Source: an uncultured Lachnospiraceae bacterium
Lineage (GTDB): Bacteria > Bacillota > Clostridia > Lachnospirales > Lachnospiraceae
DNA length: 5,407 bases
Direction: 5' to 3'
NCBI GenBank assembly: GCA_902783735.1
Contig: CACZSE010000299.1
Coordinates: 1-5,407 of the forward strand
Made by a program: the position numbers and the translations under genes. The notes below the pieces were generated by a model that saw only the letters and a list, made by a program, of their open reading frames with translations, was not told the DNA's origin and searched no databases. Position 1 is the first letter of the stretch. Each line of letters opens with the position of its first letter. Below, piece after piece: positions 1-5,407 of this stretch.

Positions 1-1
1 A

Positions 2-1474
2 TTTCACAGGAATAAAATTTGGCCTTACAGAATAATAGTACTAAGTTATGTGCCCAATTTTCGACACTTTCTTCACAGACAGAGCATGTTTAGAGCAAGA
101 TACTGGTCCTGCTTTGATGCTATGTGTGAAATAACCAAAAGAAAGGCAAGCGTATTTTCTTTCAGGAGTGTAGCATGGCCTGAAGGAGTAGAATTCGAAT
201 ATACCCCATTTGCCATAATCGCATATATGGATGGCGTAAAATGCGCACAGATAGAGATGGGAGAAGACGGAAACATGATCCGTATAGATATGTTTTCCGA
301 CGGTCATTGCATCAGACGAAATATATACGATGACAGAGGCTTTGTTTCGGGTTCGATAGTATATCGTGATGACAGGGAGATATATCAGGATTATCTCATG
401 GAGAACGGTATATGGAAGCTGAGGAGGTTTTTTGATGACGGCCATGTTGAGATCAATCCGAAAGCCCCCAATTTTCTTCTTATGTATAAAGGCAAGGAGT
501 ATCGAATCAAATATGAAAAGATGAGATACGACAGCATAGAGGATGTTATAAAGGAGGTTTTTTCGGAATATATCTCTCTTACGGATGATAATGACATCTT
601 CTGCGTGGCAATGCACGAAAGACATATCAAGGTTGTGGATGATGCACTGGTCGGGAAAAAACTGATCCTGTCTTTTTTTGAAGACAGAATGAAGCTTGAA
701 GGCCGGCTTTTGGAAAACATAATGCACAGAGCCTATTACATGGTTGCCGATTCACCTGTTCTGGCAAGAAATCTTCGTGTATTTATAAAAGGAGATCTTG
801 ACAATATCACGGATATCAGTCCCTATGACTCCAGAACGGATTTTGGTGTAAGTCAGCAGATACCGGTTCAAAAGATACTCATACCTTTTGACAGGATAGA
901 CGAAGATTCATTCAGGCGTATCATACAGGTCATGGGAGAATACCTCATGGAAAATGATAAAGCAGAGGTTCACCTGTTTACCAGAGAATCCGGCTACGAC
1001 CTGAAAAGCCGTACACTTGAAAAGGTCAGGAGCATACTGAAGGATTCGGGCATGGATGAAAGAATGGCTGTTGAAGAAGAGACGGGGTTTTCTGAAAACA
1101 GTATTGATGATCTGAATAAGGTGCCCGTAAGATTTATCGTTGAACAGTGTATCGATGAATTGTCTGTAACAAGGTGTATCAAGGAACAGAGAATACTTTT
1201 GGATATAAGCGATAAGCCTGAAAATTATGTGCAGATCGCCGCTATCAGCACCGGAATACCTCAGATAGTCAGAGCAAAGAACCAGTATGTGGAAGACGGA
1301 GAAAACGGCATGGTCATTTCGAGGATCGATGAAGTGACGCGTGCCCTCAGGTATTATCTTGACAGCCTGGCGAATTGGAATGAAGCCATGATCTGTTCTT
1401 ATGAAATGGGTAAAAGGTTTTCGACGGGCATATTGCTTGAAAAATGGAAAGAGGTCATAGAGAGTATTGGATGA
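2..1474 (+). CDS. asp1: Accessory Sec system protein Asp1 (5' end outside window)
   Basis: Asp1 is a cytosolic component of the Asp1-Asp2-Asp3 complex that helps deliver glycosylated SRR adhesins to SecA2/SecY2. The frame is open from base 2, so 490 residues are visible. The GTG at 50 is an internal Val codon, because the residues before it (VLSYVPN) continue the family pattern; roughly 50-65 N-terminal residues are probably missing. Family landmarks in order are FLHRQ..(F)RARYWS.FD (about 68-118), FEYTPFAII (194-220), DDRGFVS (329-349), PYDSRTDFGVSQ (821-856) and ISTGIPQI (1244-1267), followed by a glycosyltransferase-like GENGMVI turn (about 1301-1321). Structural work on Asp1 of this family describes a GT-B-like fold without enzymatic activity; the C-terminal third here looks like such a degenerate GT domain. 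No signal peptide or membrane segment is visible. The gene ends at TGA 1472-1474, overlapping asp2 by 8 bp. The motif order and the asp2-asp3-secA2 neighbours make the assignment firm. Confidence 0.94.
   Translation, partial: FHRNKIWPYRIIVLSYVPNFRHFLHRQSMFRARYWSCFDAMCEITKRKASVFSFRSVAWPEGVEFEYTPFAIIAYMDGVKCAQIEMGEDGNMIRIDMFSDGHCIRRNIYDDRGFVSGSIVYRDDREIYQDYLMENGIWKLRRFFDDGHVEINPKAPNFLLMYKGKEYRIKYEKMRYDSIEDVIKEVFSEYISLTDDNDIFCVAMHERHIKVVDDALVGKKLILSFFEDRMKLEGRLLENIMHRAYYMVADSPVLARNLRVFIKGDLDNITDISPYDSRTDFGVSQQIPVQKILIPFDRIDEDSFRRIIQVMGEYLMENDKAEVHLFTRESGYDLKSRTLEKVRSILKDSGMDERMAVEEETGFSENSIDDLNKVPVRFIVEQCIDELSVTRCIKEQRILLDISDKPENYVQIAAISTGIPQIVRAKNQYVEDGENGMVISRIDEVTRALRYYLDSLANWNEAMICSYEMGKRFSTGILLEKWKEVIESIG
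1446..1454 (+). promoter_or_regulatory. Candidate ribosome binding site for asp2
   Basis: The purine stretch GGAAAGAGG lies inside the asp1 coding sequence, with its GAGG core ending 12 bases before the TTG at 1467. That spacing is longer than usual. A weaker AGAGAG (1459-1464) is only two bases from the TTG. Initiation of asp2 therefore probably relies on coupling to asp1 termination as well as on this site. Confidence 0.4.
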
Positions 1475-2969
1475 CATTAAAACGCTGGTCTTTTCCGATG
1501 AAGACTGGAATGAAAAATACAATATACCGGCATACGTAAAGGTTTATCTGAATGCCGAACTCGAAGAGATAAGAAAAAACCTGTATGATGTCGTGTTTGT
1601 GAACAGAAATCTCAGCATAGATGAGGCCAATTCTCTGTATGCCTCATCCAAGGCATATTCTTTGTTCATAACCGATGATGTGGAACTGAGCCATACCATC
1701 AAAAAGCTATTTATCTGCAGAAAAGGACTTCTTTTGCCGTCTGCCGGAATACAGAGCTTTTTTGATAATGAGATAAGAAACTTCTATCCGAAACCTTACG
1801 GGGAAAAATTTCAACCGAGAAATATCATTATCTCGCATGAGTTTAAGGGAAGTGTATTCTGGAAGGGTTTTAGCGGAGTCGAACTTGAAGGCGATTTTGG
1901 AGAACAGTATCATCAGATATTGTATTGGAAGAACACGATACCCATAAAAAAGGGACAGTGCCTTGATATGTATCTGGAGTTTACAAGATCGGAAGATGTT
2001 TCGCTGATACTTTCCGTAAGCCAGTATCGCGCAGGCTCTGTTGCTCAGCTTCAGCAGCATTGGGAGTTTGACAAAGCAAGACTGAAAGAAGTTTTTTGTA
2101 TAGATAATATGCTTGATGACGGTAATCTCTTCGTGACCATAAAAGCAAAAGGGAAAGGCAAGCTCTCGATCGGAGGCCTTCATGACAGATATTCAAGAAG
2201 AGGATACGGTTATTTCCTTCCGGGAGGCGAGATATACAAGACATCTTCGGGAGAAGAGATATTCTGCTATTTTGACCCGGGAGACATGAAACCGCCTTTA
2301 AATATTTATTTCTCCGGATACAAGACCAGAGAAGGTTTTGAGGGATATAATCTCATGAAGAACATGGGGACTCCGTTCCTTCTGATCGCGGAAGGAAGAC
2401 TCGAGGGCGGATGCTTTTACATGGGAGAAGATGAATATGAAAAGCTGCTTGTCAGGATCATAAAGAAATATATAGATGAGCTTGGCTTTGAGGGCAGTGA
2501 TGTCATCATGTCGGGACTCTCCATGGGAACGACCGGGGCTTTATATTACAGTCCGGACGTGTCACCGCATGCGGTCATAATCGGAAAACCTCTTGCAAGT
2601 ATCGGTGATGTTGCAGCAAACGAGCTGCATTACAGGCCCGGAGGATTTCCGACATCATTGGATGTCTTATATCACATAACAGGCAATACCGATCAGGATG
2701 CCATTGAAAGACTGAACAAAAGATTGTGGGACAAATTTGAAAGGGCCGATTTTGCCGAGACCACATTTGTCATATCCTATATGATAGAAGACGACTACGA
2801 TAAGATGGCTCATGACAGGCTTATAGAGCATCTTAACTCCGCGGGAGCCAAGGTATACAGCAAAGGCTTACACGGAAGACATAATGATAACACGGGCGGT
2901 ATAGTCTATTGGTTTAATGACAGGTATAAACAGATCATAAAAGACGATTTCAGAAGAGATGTAGTATGA
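1467..2969 (+). CDS. asp2: Accessory Sec system protein Asp2, predicted glycan O-acetyltransferase
   Basis: Asp2 has two known roles in the family: it is part of the cytosolic Asp complex needed for export, and it is an alpha/beta-hydrolase-type enzyme that O-acetylates GlcNAc on the SRR glycoprotein. This 500-residue protein is about full family length. The N-terminus (IKTLVFSDEDW) resembles the usual opening block. The middle (about 115-250) appears strand-rich and is poorly recognisable. The C-terminal half carries the diagnostic blocks YFSGYK (281-286), EGFEGYNLMK (289-298), RLEGGCFYMG (311-320), the nucleophile elbow GLSMG with Ser352, GKPLASIG (373-380), RPGGFPTSLD (390-399), YMIEDDYD (438-445) and GRHNDN with His472. 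Ser352, an acid in 441-443 and His472 would form the catalytic set. The start is TTG 1467: a TAG at 1458-1460 closes the frame upstream and no in-frame ATG lies near. There is no signal peptide. It overlaps asp1 by 8 bp and asp3 by 4 bp. Confidence 0.95.
   Translation: MDDIKTLVFSDEDWNEKYNIPAYVKVYLNAELEEIRKNLYDVVFVNRNLSIDEANSLYASSKAYSLFITDDVELSHTIKKLFICRKGLLLPSAGIQSFFDNEIRNFYPKPYGEKFQPRNIIISHEFKGSVFWKGFSGVELEGDFGEQYHQILYWKNTIPIKKGQCLDMYLEFTRSEDVSLILSVSQYRAGSVAQLQQHWEFDKARLKEVFCIDNMLDDGNLFVTIKAKGKGKLSIGGLHDRYSRRGYGYFLPGGEIYKTSSGEEIFCYFDPGDMKPPLNIYFSGYKTREGFEGYNLMKNMGTPFLLIAEGRLEGGCFYMGEDEYEKLLVRIIKKYIDELGFEGSDVIMSGLSMGTTGALYYSPDVSPHAVIIGKPLASIGDVAANELHYRPGGFPTSLDVLYHITGNTDQDAIERLNKRLWDKFERADFAETTFVISYMIEDDYDKMAHDRLIEHLNSAGAKVYSKGLHGRHNDNTGGIVYWFNDRYKQIIKDDFRRDVV
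2952..2959 (+). promoter_or_regulatory. Weak ribosome binding site for asp3
   Basis: The stretch AGAAGAGA lies six bases before the asp3 ATG, within the asp2 3' end. It is only a partial Shine-Dalgarno match. Together with the ATGA stop/start overlap at 2966-2969 it points to translational coupling with asp2. Confidence 0.4.
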
Positions 2970-3433
2970 GTGATGTGAATTACGGACAGAAATGGACAAT
3001 ATACTGGTCGGACTACATGAATGATGCGTACATATACGGATCGGAAGTGGCTTTTCACGCCAAGGATGACGTTGAGATAAAGAACAATCTTATGCCGGCG
3101 GGAAGTGTTATAAAAGCATGGTATTCAAAGACAAATTACCAGTCGCAGCGAATAGAACCCACGCTGCCCATAATAGACGGTGAGGGAGAATATGTCCTTA
3201 GTATCAACATGGAAAGCGATATAGACGACGGTGTATGGGTAAGACTTATTTTCTACGACAGATACAACGAGAAGATAGATCAGATGATAATACGAAGCCG
3301 TGAGGCGAGATTCAGATGTCCCATGGCTACATACAGTTACTGTATGCAGCTTATAAACGGAGGTTCATCGTATCTCAGATTTCATTCGGCAGTCATACAG
3401 GAAGTGTTTGATGGGTCAGAGAAAAACTCTTAA
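2966..3433 (+). CDS. asp3: Accessory Sec system protein Asp3
   Basis: Asp3 is the small member of the cytosolic Asp1-Asp2-Asp3 complex. In structural work on the family it has a carbohydrate-binding-module-like beta-sandwich and contributes to recognising GlcNAc-modified substrate. The 155-residue product has the family pattern in order: an N-terminal W..YW (10-14), YIYGS (22-26), NLMPAGS (41-47), W52 followed by NYQ (57-59), TLP (66-68), a central strand pair around VRLIFYD (92-98), and the closing block ATYSYCMQLINGG (121-133) then YLRFH (136-140). The alternating hydrophobic pattern suits an all-beta protein. No signal peptide or transmembrane helix is present. The ATG at 2966 overlaps the asp2 stop as ATGA, the usual geometry for coupled translation. 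The last 23 bp are shared with secA2. The family is short and diverged, so position between asp2 and secA2 strengthens the call. Confidence 0.94.
   Translation: MSDVNYGQKWTIYWSDYMNDAYIYGSEVAFHAKDDVEIKNNLMPAGSVIKAWYSKTNYQSQRIEPTLPIIDGEGEYVLSINMESDIDDGVWVRLIFYDRYNEKIDQMIIRSREARFRCPMATYSYCMQLINGGSSYLRFHSAVIQEVFDGSEKNS
3399..3404 (+). promoter_or_regulatory. Ribosome binding site for secA2
   Basis: AGGAAG sits six bases before the ATG at 3411, inside the asp3 coding sequence. It is the best-placed Shine-Dalgarno match in the window. It supports the 3411 start over the in-frame ATG at 3480 (residue 24). Confidence 0.6.
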
Positions 3434-5407
3434 AAAACTAAACAGCATATTGCGTAAAGTTAATTCCTGGTCCGATCATATGAGCGGATTGTCAGACGAC
3501 GAACTAAAGTCTCTTACCGACAGATTTAAAAAGCGTCTGGAGGGTAAGGAGACTTTAAATGACATACTTCCGGAGGCATTTGCTGCCTTACGAGAGGCCG
3601 ATAAAAGAGTTCTTGGCAAGTATCCGTATGATGTTCAGGTGCTGGGAGGTATTGGCCTTCACATGGGGATGCTTTGTGAAATGAACACGGGTGAAGGGAA
3701 GACTCTTGTTGCGACCATGCCTTTATATCTGAATGCGCTCACAGGAAAAGGTGCCATTCTGGTTACGACCAATTCATATCTTGCACTTAGAGACTGTGAG
3801 GAAATGGGACAGGTATACAGCTTTATGGGACTGACCGTTGCCTGCGGTGTTTCCGAAAAGGAAGACGAACGTATTGAGAATTCGGAAAAGAAAAAGATTT
3901 ATGATTCCGATATAGTCTATACAACAAACGGGGCCCTGGGATTTGATTATCTGTTCAATAATCTGGTAAAGAGAGCCGACGACAGATTCATGAGCAGGTT
4001 TAATTATGTGATAGTTGATGAAGCCGATGCGGTCCTTTTGGATGCTGCCCAGATGCCGCTTGTAATAGCCGGTGCCCCCAGGGTGCAGTCCAATCTGTAT
4101 GAAATGGCAGATTTCTTCGTAAAAACGCTCAAGGAAGACGAAGACTTCATACAGGAGGAAAATAAGGTCTGGCTGACCGACGAAGGGATCGCCAGAGCGG
4201 AACGCTTTTTCAGAATAGAGAGCTTTTATGCTGAAAAATGGTTTGAGATAAACAGATATGTCAATCTTTCTTTAAAAGCGCATGTTCTCATGAAAAAGGA
4301 CAAGGATTATGTTGTGTCGGATAAAAAGGAACTCATACTTTTGGATTCGAGTTCCGGCAGAATGATGCCGGGTGTAAAACTGAAGGGCGGTATGCATCAG
4401 GCAATAGAAGTAAAGGAAGGTATCAAACCGTCACAGGAGACAAGATCGGTAGCGTCTGTCACATATCCGAATCTTTTCTCGATCTTTGATAAGATAGCCG
4501 GAATGAGCGGAACGATATCCGATGCCAAAAATGAAATAAAAGAGATCTATGGCCTGGATACAGTGATAATCCCGGCCAATAAACCGGTCATAAGAAAAGA
4601 TAAGAAGGACAGGTATTTTACTACGGCCGAGGAACAGTTCTGGGAGGCTATAAAGGCAGCCCTGATGGCACATGAACTGGGTCAGCCTGTATTGATAGTT
4701 GTCGGTACCATGAAAGAAACGGAATATGTATCCGATATGCTCATCAAGGCTAAAATACCTCACAATGTATTAAATGCGAACAATGCCTTCTGGGAAGCGT
4801 CCATCATAAAGGAAGCAGGAGTAAAGGGGGCCGTGACGGTAGCGACCTCAATGGCCGGCAGAGGAACCGATATTAAGCTGGGACCCGGCGTAAGAGAACT
4901 GGGTGGCTTGTGCGTTATCGGAATAGGAAGAATGTCAAACGTGCGTCTTGAGAGACAGGCAAGAGGAAGAGCCGGCAGACAGGGAGACCCCGGGATCAGC
5001 AGGTTCTATGTTTCTCTTGAGGATGAAGTCGTAAAGAATGTCGATCCCGACAGTGTGCAAAAATATGCGGTAGAAAAGAAAAGAATTGGGAAAAGACATC
5101 TTGCACATATTATAGATTCATCGCAGAAACTCGGTGAAGAGTTTGCGGAATCATCAAGGCGTATGGCTGCGGATTATGACAAGGTTTTGAAAAAGCAAAG
5201 ACTTCTCATATATAAAACGAGAAACAATCTTCTTGACGGAGCGCGGATGGACGATGCATTCTTCAGAGACATCGCAAAAGAGACAATATCCGATTTCCTT
5301 GAAGAGAATAAAAAGATAGACAGAAAGATGCTGAACAGATATATCCTTGATAACATAGCATACAGACTGGATGATGATATAGATGATGAGACATTGAAAA
5401 AAAAGAA
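3411..5407 (+). CDS. secA2: Accessory Sec translocase ATPase SecA2 (3' end outside window)
   Basis: SecA2 is the ATP-driven motor of the accessory Sec pathway; it moves the SRR glycoprotein through SecY2, aided by Asp1-3. The frame is unbroken for 665 codons and still open at the edge; related SecA2 proteins are near 790 residues, so about 120 are missing. Visible blocks are an N-terminal helix (about 1-45), Walker A EMNTGEGKT (90-98, Lys97), TTNSYLALRD (119-128), TTNGALGFDYL (171-181), Walker B VIVDEAD (200-206) then LLDAAQMPLVIAG (208-220), the preprotein cross-linking domain (about 220-345), SGRMMPG (315-321), MHQAIEVKEG (328-337), AGMSGT (363-368), HNVLNA (451-456), ATSMAGRGTDIKLG (478-491) and the arginine-finger motif QARGRAGRQGDPG (516-528). 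The long scaffold helix begins near 545. AAQMPLVIAGAPRVQSNLY at 213-231 and the operon context mark it as accessory SecA2 rather than housekeeping SecA1. The start at 3411 has a good ribosome binding site and a family-like N-terminus. Confidence 0.97.
   Translation, partial: MGQRKTLKKLNSILRKVNSWSDHMSGLSDDELKSLTDRFKKRLEGKETLNDILPEAFAALREADKRVLGKYPYDVQVLGGIGLHMGMLCEMNTGEGKTLVATMPLYLNALTGKGAILVTTNSYLALRDCEEMGQVYSFMGLTVACGVSEKEDERIENSEKKKIYDSDIVYTTNGALGFDYLFNNLVKRADDRFMSRFNYVIVDEADAVLLDAAQMPLVIAGAPRVQSNLYEMADFFVKTLKEDEDFIQEENKVWLTDEGIARAERFFRIESFYAEKWFEINRYVNLSLKAHVLMKKDKDYVVSDKKELILLDSSSGRMMPGVKLKGGMHQAIEVKEGIKPSQETRSVASVTYPNLFSIFDKIAGMSGTISDAKNEIKEIYGLDTVIIPANKPVIRKDKKDRYFTTAEEQFWEAIKAALMAHELGQPVLIVVGTMKETEYVSDMLIKAKIPHNVLNANNAFWEASIIKEAGVKGAVTVATSMAGRGTDIKLGPGVRELGGLCVIGIGRMSNVRLERQARGRAGRQGDPGISRFYVSLEDEVVKNVDPDSVQKYAVEKKRIGKRHLAHIIDSSQKLGEEFAESSRRMAADYDKVLKKQRLLIYKTRNNLLDGARMDDAFFRDIAKETISDFLEENKKIDRKMLNRYILDNIAYRLDDDIDDETLKKK

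Noticed and set aside
50..52. GTG 50 as the real start of asp1.
   Set aside because: The frame is open to base 2 and the preceding residues fit the Asp1 family pattern. The protein would also lack a conserved N-terminal segment, so the true start is upstream of the window.
421..524. A small out-of-frame ORF inside asp1 (ATG 435 to TGA 524, 29 residues) preceded by a near-perfect GAGGAGG at 421-427 with 7-base spacing.
   Set aside because: The purine run encodes conserved Asp1 residues (LRRFF) and the peptide has no recognisable feature. Without conservation across relatives it is best explained by chance, although ribosome profiling could test it.
551..557. A perfect AAGGAGG Shine-Dalgarno sequence inside asp1.
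   Set aside because: No ATG, GTG or TTG lies at suitable spacing downstream. It encodes the Lys-Glu of the Asp1 frame and is a coding coincidence.
41..727. A 228-codon open frame on the minus strand opposite asp1, and similar antisense frames at 908-1522, 1707-2183, 1981-2244 and 4431-4763.
   Set aside because: Each lies wholly antisense to a gene with strong family motifs, has no recognisable domain, and is the kind of shadow expected from purine-rich coding strands.
3480..3482. ATG 3480 as an alternative secA2 start that would remove the overlap with asp3.
   Set aside because: The 23 residues before it (helix with LKKLNSILRKVN) match the usual SecA2 N-terminus, and ATG 3411 has a well-spaced AGGAAG.
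5397..5404. A run of eight A bases in secA2 that could allow slippage or phase variation.
   Set aside because: It encodes a Lys run in an AT-rich gene, and the sequence after it is outside the window, so no frame consequence can be judged.

Overview
The window lies inside an accessory Sec (aSec) export operon. Four genes sit head to tail on the + strand and overlap at every junction: asp1 (5' end outside the window), asp2, asp3 and secA2 (3' end outside the window). In streptococci, staphylococci and lactobacilli this set, with the membrane channel SecY2, exports one class of substrate: the serine-rich-repeat (SRR) glycoprotein adhesins, which are glycosylated in the cytoplasm before export. 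Assignments rest on family motifs read directly from the translations; no database search was run.

Organism: the base composition is moderately AT-rich (roughly 40-45% GC by eye). Codon use favours ATA for Ile, AGA for Arg and GGA for Gly, and the SecA2 is of the Gram-positive accessory type. Together these suggest a Firmicute, most likely a Clostridia member such as a Lachnospiraceae/Butyrivibrio-like gut or rumen bacterium rather than a Streptococcus. This is an inference from style, not a taxonomic assignment.

Layout: 1-1474 asp1, open through the left edge and lacking only its N-terminus. 1467-2969 asp2, complete, with a TTG start inside the end of asp1 (8-bp overlap). 2966-3433 asp3, complete, with an ATGA overlap to asp2. 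3411-5407 secA2, 665 complete codons visible, starting 23 bp inside asp3 and running off the right edge. There is no intergenic space, no internal terminator or promoter that I can support, and no RNA gene, mobile element or CRISPR array.

How the genes work together: SecA2 is the ATPase motor. Asp1, Asp2 and Asp3 form a cytosolic complex that recognises GlcNAc-bearing substrate, and Asp2 also O-acetylates that glycan. The complex delivers the substrate to SecA2 and then to SecY2. Here the motor motifs of SecA2 and the Ser/acid/His set of Asp2 are all present, so the system looks functional. By analogy with known operons, secY2 and the SRR adhesin would be expected upstream, and gtfA/gtfB (O-GlcNAc glycosyltransferases) nearby. 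None of these is in the window.
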